Shown: one piece after another, positions 5,350 to 11,155 of the stretch
Layout of the letters: each line of letters begins with the position of its first letter
Position numbering within the stretch: position 1 is the first letter of the stretch
Origin: Reyranella sp.
Lineage (GTDB): Bacteria > Pseudomonadota > Alphaproteobacteria > Reyranellales > Reyranellaceae
Direction: 5' to 3'
Length of the DNA stretch: 11,155 nt
Assembly: GCA_004296815.1 (NCBI GenBank)
Contig: SCVT01000091.1
Coordinates: 1-11,155 of the forward strand
Translations under genes and position numbers: made by a program
The notes under the pieces: model-generated
Seen by the model: only the letters and a program-made list of their open reading frames with translations
Database searches by the model: none
What the model was told of the DNA's origin: nothing

Positions 5350-6470
5350 CAGTAGGCGGGAGTCTCCGGCTCGAGCGGGATCACCCATTCACGGTCGGGC
5401 GCGATGACGGCGCCGCCGCGCAATTTGCCGCGTTCGACGACAGGCCACTTGGCGAGCAGCGCCTGGGGCAGCTCGCGACCGTCGGCGGCCGACAGCCAGA
5501 GGCGCATCAGGTGGCGCTTCGGCCTGGGCGGCGGATGGTCGACGTAGGCGGTGCGGGCGTGGAACACGACGTGATTGTGGATGTACTGGATGTCGCCCGG
5601 CTGGAACGGGATGCTGAGGCAGAAGCGCGGATCGGCGCAGAGGTCGTAGAAGAGGTCGAGCGCCTCCGAAAGCTGCGGTGTCAGCGGCGGCGCATCCTCG
5701 AAGCGGCGCACCGATTCGACATACTGGCGCACCGGCGCGAAGCCGGTGAACGAGTCGCGGCTCCAGTGGAACAGCGGCATCTCGTACCAGCCCTTGCCGC
5801 CGGCCGGCACCTCGCCGCGGCGGTCCATCGGGATCGGGCCGTACAGCGCGGCGCAGAGGTCGGGCCGCGTGCGCATCATCTCGTCGTGCACCGACACGCC
5901 GCTCACGATCGCGCTCTCGCCGCCCGACTGCGAGACGGCGAGGCAGAGCAGCGCCACCACGTCGCAGGAGTCGACATGGAAGGACAGCTCGGCGTTGGTC
6001 TGGGTGATGCGCTTGTTCGTGTCGTTCACCGACGTGCCGATGTCGATCACATGGCCGATCAGGTGGCCGTTGCGGTTCTGCGGCACCGGATCGCCGATAT
6101 GGCGCGAGACGCCCCAGTAGACGCGCATGCGGAAGTCGGCATCCCAGCGCTCCACGGGAAGGCCGCGCAGGTAGCCGAAGCCCAGCTCGTTCAGGATGCC
6201 GTGGCGGAGCGTCGCGAGCCTGGGCGCGAGGCCGGGCAGGGGAAACCGCTCGCGCGTGATCTTCGCGATGTCGAGGCCGGCCGCCTTGGTCGCGGCGGCG
6301 GCGGCCTCGATCTCGGCGATGTCCTGCGGCGTGACGTGCATCGCCCAGGACTCGTAGTCGTGGAAGGCTTCCGCGCGCCAGGCGAAGGAGCCGCCGATCG
6401 GGCCGCCGGGCATCGGCGGCACCATCGAGCGGGCAGGGCTGGGAGCGGTGCGGCTGGCGGCGGCTTCCAT
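5349..6470 (-). CDS. TauD/TfdA-family Fe(II)/2-oxoglutarate-dependent dioxygenase, 373 aa
   Basis: This cytosolic non-haem iron oxygenase has the facial triad visible: HVD at H165/D167 and a distal His in HNHVVFHAR (H304). An Arg in KRHLMRLWL (R323) sits where 2-oxoglutarate is usually bound. The family couples 2-oxoglutarate decarboxylation to hydroxylation, often breaking a C-S, C-P or C-O bond. The HxR...RHLxRLWL arrangement is closer to the clavaminate-synthase-like side of the family than to TauD itself. The first 30 or so residues are Pro/Ala/Gly-rich. GGAGGAG sits 4 nt before ATG 6470, and the flavoprotein stop is 12 nt upstream. The substrate is unknown; in this context an arsenic-containing metabolite is a hypothesis. 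It is followed by an MFS gene at a TGATG junction. Confidence 0.85.
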   Translation of the reverse strand: MEAAASRTAPSPARSMVPPMPGGPIGGSFAWRAEAFHDYESWAMHVTPQDIAEIEAAAAATKAAGLDIAKITRERFPLPGLAPRLATLRHGILNELGFGYLRGLPVERWDADFRMRVYWGVSRHIGDPVPQNRNGHLIGHVIDIGTSVNDTNKRITQTNAELSFHVDSCDVVALLCLAVSQSGGESAIVSGVSVHDEMMRTRPDLCAALYGPIPMDRRGEVPAGGKGWYEMPLFHWSRDSFTGFAPVRQYVESVRRFEDAPPLTPQLSEALDLFYDLCADPRFCLSIPFQPGDIQYIHNHVVFHARTAYVDHPPPRPKRHLMRLWLSAADGRELPQALLAKWPVVERGKLRGGAVIAPDREWVIPLEPETPAY

Positions 6471-6482
6471 CTGCTCCTCCGT

Positions 6483-7907
6483 CTATGCCTTGGTGGACGG
6501 TCCGCAGCAGCCGCTGGCCGCCGGCTTCGCGACCGGCGCCGCTGCCTTCGGTGCGCAGCACGCGGATGCCGCAGGCACCGGCTCGACGGCGGCCGCCGGC
6601 GCGGGGCAGCAGCCGCCGGCGGTCGCCGTGCCGTCCGCCGCGACCGACGGCGCCGGGCCGTTGCACACGCCGGTCTCGGGCAGCACCAGCTCGACACGAC
6701 GCGACGCCTCGTGATCGCCCGCGATCTCGGCGGCGATCGAGCGGACCTGCTCGTAGCCCGTCATCATCAGGAAGGTCGGCGCGCGGCCGTAGGACTTCAT
6801 GCCGGCGATGTAGAAGCCCGCCTCGGGATGGGCGAGCTCGCGCGCGCCGTGCGGCCGCACCGTGCCGCAGCTGTGCAGGTTGGGGTCGATCATCGGCGCC
6901 AGCACCGGCGTGCTTTCGACCGCGGGATCGAGCGAGAGGCGCAGCTCGCGCAGGAAATCGAGCTCGGGCCGGAAGCCCGCCGCGACGACCAGCTCGTTCA
7001 CCGTGACGTAGCGGCCGCAGGCCGAGCCGGCGGCGATGCGCAGGTGATCGCCGTCGCGCTTGATCTGGCTGACGCCGAACGAGGTCTCGCTGCAGATCTT
7101 GCCCGAGGTGACGAGGGTGGCGAACGCGGTGCCCAGCGCACCGCGCGCCGAAAGCTGGTCGGCCGAGCCGCCGCCGAACGACTTCGACGGATCATTGCCG
7201 CGCAGCAGCCAGACGATCTCGGTGGTCGGCACCTGCTCCTTGAGCTTGGCGAGGTCGATCAGCGTGCCGATGGCGGAGTGGCCGCCGCCCAGCACCGCGA
7301 CGCTGCGGCCGGCATAGCGCGCGCGGTCGCGGCCCAGCACGTCGGGCATGCCGTAGGCGATGCGGTCCTGCACCTCGCGCTCGCCGACCGCCGGCAGGCC
7401 GTTGGCGCCGGCCGGGTTGGGCGAGAACCAGGTGCCGGTGGCGTCGATCACCGCGTCGGCGGTGAGGCGCTCCGGACCCTTGCCGTTCTGGTAGCGGATC
7501 TCGAAGGGCGCTTCCTCGCGGCCTTTCGTCTTCACCTTGTCGAAGCCGATCTTGCCGACGCTGGTCACCAGGCTGTTGGTGCGGATGCGATCCTTCAGCC
7601 GGGTGCGCGTGGCCAGCGGCTCGAGATAGTGCTCCAGCAGCTCGGCGCCGGTTGGATAGGCGTCGGGCTGCGGCTTGTTCCAGCCGGTCTCGGCGAGCAG
7701 GCGCTCGGCCGCCTTGTCGATGTTGTATTCCCAGGGCGAGAAGACCTGCACGTGGCTCCACTGGCGCACGGCGTGGCCGACCGTGGCGCCGGCTTCGAGC
7801 ACCACCGGCTCCAGCCCGCGCTCCAGCAGGTGCGCCGCGGCGGCGAGGCCGACGGGGCCGGCGCCGAGGACGGCGACGGTCTTGGGCTTGGTGATCGAGT
7901 CGGGCAT
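6483..7907 (-). CDS. ArsO-like FAD/NAD(P)-binding flavoprotein with a repeated Cys-Cys tail, 474 aa
   Basis: Residues 11-20 hold the N-terminal FAD Rossmann motif (VAVLGAGPVG), and residues 203-214 a second nucleotide-binding motif (VAVLGGGHSAIG). DATGTW (155-160) is the hinge seen in flavin monooxygenase and thioredoxin-reductase-like folds, and FYIAGMKSYGRAPTFL closes the FAD domain near 365-380. Flavoproteins of this type recur in ars operons (ArsO) with undefined chemistry. The special feature is a Pro/Ala-rich tail with C415 and three Cys pairs at 433-434, 450-451 and 467-468, spaced exactly 17 residues apart. Vicinal Cys favours As(III) or another thiophilic metal (inference). GGAG lies 7 nt before ATG 7907. 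A copy of the putative ArsR operator sits at 7924-7939, so the gene probably heads an ArsR-controlled unit with the dioxygenase and MFS genes. Confidence 0.85.
   Translation of the reverse strand: MPDSITKPKTVAVLGAGPVGLAAAAHLLERGLEPVVLEAGATVGHAVRQWSHVQVFSPWEYNIDKAAERLLAETGWNKPQPDAYPTGAELLEHYLEPLATRTRLKDRIRTNSLVTSVGKIGFDKVKTKGREEAPFEIRYQNGKGPERLTADAVIDATGTWFSPNPAGANGLPAVGEREVQDRIAYGMPDVLGRDRARYAGRSVAVLGGGHSAIGTLIDLAKLKEQVPTTEIVWLLRGNDPSKSFGGGSADQLSARGALGTAFATLVTSGKICSETSFGVSQIKRDGDHLRIAAGSACGRYVTVNELVVAAGFRPELDFLRELRLSLDPAVESTPVLAPMIDPNLHSCGTVRPHGARELAHPEAGFYIAGMKSYGRAPTFLMMTGYEQVRSIAAEIAGDHEASRRVELVLPETGVCNGPAPSVAADGTATAGGCCPAPAAAVEPVPAASACCAPKAAAPVAKPAASGCCGPSTKA
6504..6665 (-). repeat. 17-residue CC-motif repeats encoding the flavoprotein tail
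   Basis: The encoded tail has three units beginning GGCCPAP, SACCAPK and SGCCGPS, with the CC pairs at residues 433, 450 and 467, exactly 17 apart. Spacers are Ala/Pro/Val-rich. An additional single Cys (C415) lies 18 residues before the first pair. The pattern is a protein-level tandem repeat of 2.5 units fused after the FAD domain. Confidence 0.75.
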
Positions 7908-7923
7908 TTGAGGTCTCCTATCC

Positions 7924-7939
7924 TTCTAGAATCTTGGAA
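7924..7939. promoter_or_regulatory. arsO box: Putative ArsR operator 2, upstream of the flavoprotein gene
   Basis: TTCTAGAATCTTGGAA matches the box upstream of arsR at 14 of 16 positions. It is a partly AT-rich imperfect inverted repeat in GC-rich DNA and ends 16 nt before the flavoprotein start, where bound repressor would block initiation or early elongation. Flanks on the - strand include AATATT, a possible -10, but no confident promoter can be assigned. Confidence 0.6.
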
Positions 7940-7963
7940 ATATTCGGCAAAAAAGAGAGCCGT

Positions 7964-8284
7964 TCAGGCGACGCGCGGCACCGCCACCGGTGGGCAGGAG
8001 CCCTCGGCGCAGCACTGCTCGGCCATGAAGCCCAGCAGCTCGTGCATCATTTCGTAGTTGGCATGGCAGACCAGGGTCGTGCCTTCGCGGACCTGGGTGA
8101 CGAGGCCCACGATCATCAGCGACTTGATGTGGTGCGAGAGGGTCGAGGCCGCCGTGTCGAGCTTGGCCTGCAGGCGGCCGACCGGCATGCCCTCGGCGCC
8201 CGCGCGCACAAGCGCGCGGTAGATCTTGAGGCGGGTCGGGTTGCCCAGGGCTTCGAGCCGGGCAGCGGCATCGTCGAGCTTCAT
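7964..8284 (-). CDS. arsR: ArsR-family arsenite-responsive repressor, 106 aa
   Basis: This is a winged-helix dimeric repressor of the ArsR/SmtB family. It starts with LEALGNPTRLKIYRAL, typical of helix 1-2 of this family, and the recognition helix is around TAASTLSHHIKSL (residues 44-56). The C-terminal NYEMMHELLGFMAEQCCAEGSC places C91, C92 and C97 together. This is the layout of the Acidithiobacillus-type ArsR, where a C-terminal Cys trio binds As(III), instead of the CxC in helix 4 of the R773 type. Arsenite binding would release it from DNA. It lies in the middle of the island between arsJ and the flavoprotein gene, with a putative operator on each side, so it probably represses itself and the downstream genes. 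There is no ribosome binding site before ATG 8284; the promoter geometry suggests a leaderless mRNA. Confidence 0.93.
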   Translation of the reverse strand: MKLDDAAARLEALGNPTRLKIYRALVRAGAEGMPVGRLQAKLDTAASTLSHHIKSLMIVGLVTQVREGTTLVCHANYEMMHELLGFMAEQCCAEGSCPPVAVPRVA

Positions 8285-8291
8285 GAGGGTG

Positions 8292-8319
8292 AATGTAGGC
8301 CGGCTGGCGGGAGAGTCAA
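8292..8319 (-). promoter_or_regulatory. Promoter of arsR
   Basis: On the - strand TTGACT (8319-8314, 5 of 6 to the sigma-70 -35 consensus), a 16-nt spacer and TACATT (8297-8292, 4 of 6 to the -10). The ATG of arsR begins 8 nt after the -10, so transcription would start at or next to the start codon. The operator-like box lies 6 nt upstream of the -35. Confidence 0.6.
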
Positions 8320-9546
8320 CTATATTTCTAGAATTTTAGAAGTATGGTTGGGGAGCGCAAAGGTGGCGATCCAGCAGACGAGCAGCATCGCCGCCGATCC
8401 GGCGAGGCAGCCTTCGATGCCGCCCCACTGGTAGAGCAGGCCGGAGAGCAGCGTGCCCGCGAGCCGGCCCGCCGCATTGGCCGCGTAGTAGAAGCCGACA
8501 TCCTCGGCCGCCTTCTCCGAGCCGGCATAGGCCAGGATCAGGTAGGAGTGCAGCGAGGAATTGACCGCGAAGGGAAGCGCGAAGATCGCGAGTCCCGCCA
8601 CCAGGAGAAGGTCGGGGTGTACGCCGAGGCCGGCATTGAGCGCGAGCGCCAGCACGAGCGGCACGGCGAAGAGCAGTCCGGCCCACAGTCGTGCGCCCGG
8701 CACCTCGCGGCTGAGCCCGTCGGTGCTGCGCGGCACCAGCGCCGGCGCGAGTGCCTGCACGCCGCCATAGGCGATCGTCCAGGCCGCCAGGAAGGCGCCG
8801 ACCTCGACGAAGCGCCAGCCGGCGGCATAGAGGAAGACCGGCAGGCCGACGACGAACCAGACGTCGCGCGCGCCGAACATGAAGATGCGCGCCGCCGCCA
8901 GCAGGTTGATGCCGGCCGACTTGGCGAACAGCTCGCGCATCGTCCTCGAGGCCTTGGCCTTGCCGAGCTCGCGCGGCAGCAGGACCAGCCCGGCGAGCAG
9001 GACGATGCCCAGCAGCGCCGCCATCGACCACAGCGCCACACGGAAGCCCACCGTGTCGAGCAGCAGGCCGCCCACGAAGAAGCCGACGCCCTTCATGGCG
9101 TTCTTCGAGCCGGTGAAATAGGCCACCCACTTGAAGAGCCGGCCTGCGCCGGTACCGGCCGTGGCCTTGATGGCCGACTTCGACGCGGTCTTGGTGAAGT
9201 CCTTGGCCAGCCCCGCGATGCCCTGCGCCGCGACCACCCACGCCACCGACGCGGCGGCGGTCCACGCGGGATCGAGCGCGGAGAGCATGACGAGGCCTGC
9301 GATCTGCAGCGCCTGTCCCGCCATCAGCATGCGCGGGATGCCGAAGCGCACCGCCAGCCAGCCGCCCGCGAGGTTGGCCACGATGCCCGCGAACTCGTAG
9401 AGCAGGAACAGGAAGGCCAGCACGAACGGCGAGTAGCCGAGCTTGAAGAAGTGCAGCAGCACGAGCATGCGCAACGCGCCGTCGATCAGGGTGAACCCCC
9501 AGTACGACGCGGTGACGACCAGGTAGTCGCGCGTCCCGGCGCCCAT
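8320..9546 (-). CDS. arsJ: ArsJ, MFS organoarsenical (1-arseno-3-phosphoglycerate) efflux transporter, 408 aa
   Basis: This inner-membrane MFS exporter is characterised in Pseudomonas as removing 1-arseno-3-phosphoglycerate, which decays outside to arsenate. The N-terminus DYLVVTASYWGFTLIDGALRM, then HFFKLGYSPF and FLFLLYEFAGIVANL, is the signature of ArsJ as I know it. The segment AKDFTKTASKSAIKA is also characteristic. Length is normal. ATG 9546 forms a TGATG junction with the GAPDH stop and GGGAG lies 4 nt upstream, so the two partners are translationally coupled. Its last codons overlap the operator that precedes arsR, ending TAG 8320. The adjacent GAPDH supplies its substrate, which strongly supports the call. 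Confidence 0.95.
   Translation of the reverse strand: MGAGTRDYLVVTASYWGFTLIDGALRMLVLLHFFKLGYSPFVLAFLFLLYEFAGIVANLAGGWLAVRFGIPRMLMAGQALQIAGLVMLSALDPAWTAAASVAWVVAAQGIAGLAKDFTKTASKSAIKATAGTGAGRLFKWVAYFTGSKNAMKGVGFFVGGLLLDTVGFRVALWSMAALLGIVLLAGLVLLPRELGKAKASRTMRELFAKSAGINLLAAARIFMFGARDVWFVVGLPVFLYAAGWRFVEVGAFLAAWTIAYGGVQALAPALVPRSTDGLSREVPGARLWAGLLFAVPLVLALALNAGLGVHPDLLLVAGLAIFALPFAVNSSLHSYLILAYAGSEKAAEDVGFYYAANAAGRLAGTLLSGLLYQWGGIEGCLAGSAAMLLVCWIATFALPNHTSKILEI
8326..8341. promoter_or_regulatory. Putative ArsR operator 1, upstream of arsR
   Basis: TTCTAGAATTTTAGAA, an AT-rich inverted repeat (TTCTA-N6-TAGAA), lies directly upstream of the arsR -35 element and within the last codons of arsJ (SKILEI). 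The near-copy at 7924-7939 before the flavoprotein gene supports a shared regulator, most simply the ArsR encoded between them. Confidence 0.65.
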
Positions 9547-10589
9547 CACGCTCCCGCTGCGATCACTTTCCGGGCGAGGTCGACCATGCGGCAGACATAG
9601 CCCACCTCGTTGTCGTACCAGGCATAGACCTTGAGCATCGTGCCGTCCGTGACCATCGTGCTCTCCGCATCGACGATCGAGCTGCGCGTGTCGTTGCAGT
9701 AGTCGGCCGAGACCAGCGGCCGCGTCTCGTGGCCCAGGATGCCGGCCAGCGGCCCCTTGGCCGCCGCGGCGAACAGGCCGTTGACCTCCTCCGCCGTGAC
9801 CGGCCGCGCGACCTCGAACACGCAATCGGTGAGGCTGGCGTTCAGCACCGGTGCGCGCACGGCGTGGCCGTTCAGCTTGCCCTTCAGCTCGGGGTAGATG
9901 ACCGTGATCGCCGTGGCGCTGCCCGTCGTCGTGGGCTGCAGCGAGAGCATCGCCGAGCGGGCGCGCCGCAGGTCCTTGTGCGGCGCGTCGACCACGACAT
10001 TGGTGTTGGTCGGTGCATGGATGGTGGTGATCTGGCCGTGCCGGATGCCGATCTGCTCGTGCACCACCTTGACGATGGGGGCGAGGCAGTTGGTCGTGCA
10101 CGAGGCCGCCGTCAGCAGGTCGTGGCGCGCGGGCTCGTAGAGATGATCGTTGACGCCGACCACGACGTTGAGCGCACGCTCGTCCTTGACCGGCGCGGCG
10201 ACGATCACCTTCTTCACGCCGCGCTGGAAGTAGGCCTGCAGCTGCTCGGGCTTCAGGAACTTGCCGGTGCACTCCAGCACCATGTCGCAGCCCAGCTCGC
10301 CCCAGTCGACCTCGCCCGGCGAGGCGGCGGCGCTGAAGCCGACATACTTGCCGCCGACCGCGAAGCCGCGCTCGCCGTCGACCTCGATCGGCGTGTGCCA
10401 GCGGCCGTGCATGCTGTCGAACTCGACGAGGTGCGCCGCCACCGCGGCCCCGCCCTTGATCTCGTTGACGTGTACGACCTCGAGGCGGTTGTCGCGCCGC
10501 GGATCGTCGTGTGGGCGATGCATGCCGCCGAACGCAGCGCGCAGCGCCAGCCGCCCCATGCGGCCCATGCCGTTGATCCCGACCTTCAT
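9546..10589 (-). CDS. ArsJ-associated glyceraldehyde-3-phosphate dehydrogenase, 347 aa
   Basis: This GAPDH uses arsenate in place of phosphate to form 1-arseno-3-phosphoglycerate, the cargo of ArsJ. Visible features are the NAD-binding [10 protein letters not shown] at residues 4-13, the active-site [11 protein letters not shown] with C164, and the base H191, 27 residues later as in normal GAPDH. DNEVGY lies near the C-terminus. Differences from housekeeping enzymes are an expanded N-terminal region ([12 protein letters not shown], about residues 23-34), VNEI where VNDL or VNDP is usual, HAPTNTN instead of HAYTNDQ, and HKDLRRAR instead of DKDLRRAR. These fit a dedicated accessory paralogue. 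ATG 10589 is 10 nt after the arsC stop, and the gene ends in a TGATG overlap with arsJ. Confidence 0.93.
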   Translation of the reverse strand: MKVGINGMGRMGRLALRAAFGGMHRPHDDPRRDNRLEVVHVNEIKGGAAVAAHLVEFDSMHGRWHTPIEVDGERGFAVGGKYVGFSAAASPGEVDWGELGCDMVLECTGKFLKPEQLQAYFQRGVKKVIVAAPVKDERALNVVVGVNDHLYEPARHDLLTAASCTTNCLAPIVKVVHEQIGIRHGQITTIHAPTNTNVVVDAPHKDLRRARSAMLSLQPTTTGSATAITVIYPELKGKLNGHAVRAPVLNASLTDCVFEVARPVTAEEVNGLFAAAAKGPLAGILGHETRPLVSADYCNDTRSSIVDAESTMVTDGTMLKVYAWYDNEVGYVCRMVDLARKVIAAGA

Positions 10590-10599
10590 GGCAGGCGCC

Positions 10600-11109
10600 T
10601 CAGGCCGGCACGCGGGAGGAGGCGTCGCCGATCTCGTCGAGGCGCTTCTTCAGCGCCATGCGGTCGAGCGAGGCGTAGGGCAGGTTGACGAAGATATCGA
10701 GACGGCGGCGGATCATGCCGTAGAGCTCGTTGATCATCGTCGCGCGCTCGACCGCCGAGCCGGTGAACTTGGCGGGATCGGGCAGGGGCCATGCGGCCGT
10801 CACCGGCTTGTCGCCGAAGTCCGGGCACTCCTGACCCTGCAGCACGTCGCACAGCATGATCACGAAATCCATGCGGGGCGCATCCGGGCCGGTGAACTCG
10901 TCCCACGACTTGCAGCGCAGGCGTGCGGTGTCGTGGCCGAGCGTGCCGAGCTTCGACAGCACCTCCGGCATCGGTGTGGCCGCGGGCTCGGAGCCCGCAG
11001 AGTAGGCGTTGAACTTGCCCTTGCCGACCTGGCCGAGGATCGCCTCGGCCATCAGCGAGCGGGCGGAGTTGTGGGTGCAGAGGAAGAGGACGTTGAAGGC
11101 GGGTGTCAT
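10600..11109 (-). CDS. arsC: Arsenate reductase, low-molecular-weight phosphatase (thioredoxin-coupled) type, 169 aa
   Basis: This cytosolic enzyme reduces arsenate to arsenite. The P-loop CTHNSARS gives the CX5R active site (C11 to R17), and the LPDPA motif holds the likely general acid D111. C87 (IMLCD) and C95 (GQECPDF) match the two resolving cysteines of the thioredoxin-linked ArsC of the pI258 type, which passes a disulfide along the chain. The protein is about 30 residues longer than the shortest family members, with a helical C-terminal extension ([14 protein letters not shown] onward). ATG 11109 has GGAGG 5 nt upstream and overlaps the preceding stop as ATGA. Arsenite made here needs its own exporter; no ArsB or Acr3 is visible, so the MFS genes downstream or a gene off the right edge must do this. 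Confidence 0.93.
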   Translation of the reverse strand: MTPAFNVLFLCTHNSARSLMAEAILGQVGKGKFNAYSAGSEPAATPMPEVLSKLGTLGHDTARLRCKSWDEFTGPDAPRMDFVIMLCDVLQGQECPDFGDKPVTAAWPLPDPAKFTGSAVERATMINELYGMIRRRLDIFVNLPYASLDRMALKKRLDEIGDASSRVPA

Positions 11110-11155
11110 GTGGACCTCCGGTTCGGCTTCGGGAAGAAGTCGTGCCAGGTCGCCG
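11106..11155 (-). CDS. C-terminal end of an unidentified gene upstream of arsC (5' part outside window)
   Basis: Reading on the - strand from the window edge, one frame gives [15 protein letters not shown] and then TGA (11106-11108), overlapping the arsC start as ATGA. That junction has the same form as others in this operon, so I take it as the real 3' end of the preceding gene. Fifteen residues are too few to identify it; an arsenite permease or another ars gene would fit the context. The other frames stay open or make less likely junctions. Confidence 0.45.
   Translation of the reverse strand, partial: ATWHDFFPKPNRRST

Noticed and set aside
7941..7966. T-rich stretch with CGGC/GCCG arms between arsR and the flavoprotein gene as a terminator
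   Set aside because: The T-run falls inside the would-be loop and the stem is only 4 bp, so it does not fit an intrinsic terminator.
8320..10272. 650-codon frame continuing upstream of arsJ through the GAPDH gene
   Set aside because: The part above 9546 is an out-of-frame reading of GAPDH. The true arsJ start is the ATG in the TGATG junction at 9546.
1..11155. CRISPR arrays, tRNA or rRNA genes, insertion sequences or attachment repeats
   Set aside because: I looked for regularly spaced direct repeats, transposase-like frames and tRNA-like ends and saw none, so there is no direct mark of a mobile element in the window.

Overview
The window comes from a very GC-rich chromosome with extremely G/C-biased third codon positions. 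That bias, the OmpA-type gene at the left edge, and the families present (TauD/TfdA dioxygenase, tandem MFS carriers, ArsJ/GAPDH pair, GDCCVxC protein) suggest a proteobacterium, most likely an alphaproteobacterium such as a Rhizobiales or Reyranella-like lineage. The taxonomic guess is inference.

Layout. On the + strand at the left are the 3' end of an OmpA-family outer-membrane protein (3-110) with a strong intrinsic terminator (135-164), then a stand-alone CheY-like receiver protein (342-746). Everything else is on the - strand and runs right to left. It starts with the last codons of an unidentified gene (11106-11155), then arsC (arsenate reductase), a GAPDH of the ArsJ-partner type, and arsJ (organoarsenical efflux). 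Next come arsR, an ArsO-like flavoprotein with a repeated Cys-Cys tail, a TauD/TfdA dioxygenase and three MFS transporters in a row. Most junctions are ATGA or TGATG overlaps or gaps of about 10 nt, so this is one or two tightly packed operons. Two near-identical 16-bp boxes (TTCTAGAATYTTRGAA), one before arsR and one before the flavoprotein gene, look like ArsR operators that split the island into control units.

The arsC-GAPDH-arsJ core matches an established arsenate detoxification pathway: GAPDH makes 1-arseno-3-phosphoglycerate and ArsJ exports it. ArsC offers a parallel route to arsenite. The flavoprotein, dioxygenase and triple-MFS half has no standard pathway that I know of and is the less explained part of the island.

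Downstream of the last MFS gene is a small unit: a 26-codon secreted-type micropeptide ending in CCPGCP, an intrinsic terminator, a 68-codon GDCCVxC-family gene, and a Spy/CpxP-like periplasmic protein. The GDCCVxC gene has an in-frame TGA exactly where the family has its second conserved Cys. The conserved frame continues past the TGA (CSYG, PIQ, terminal CC) and ends in an ATGA overlap with the next gene. A 6-bp hairpin with G first in the loop starts 15 nt after the TGA. I read this as a selenoprotein that would be missed or truncated by ordinary gene calling. With the micropeptide/terminator leader it is the most interesting part of the window.
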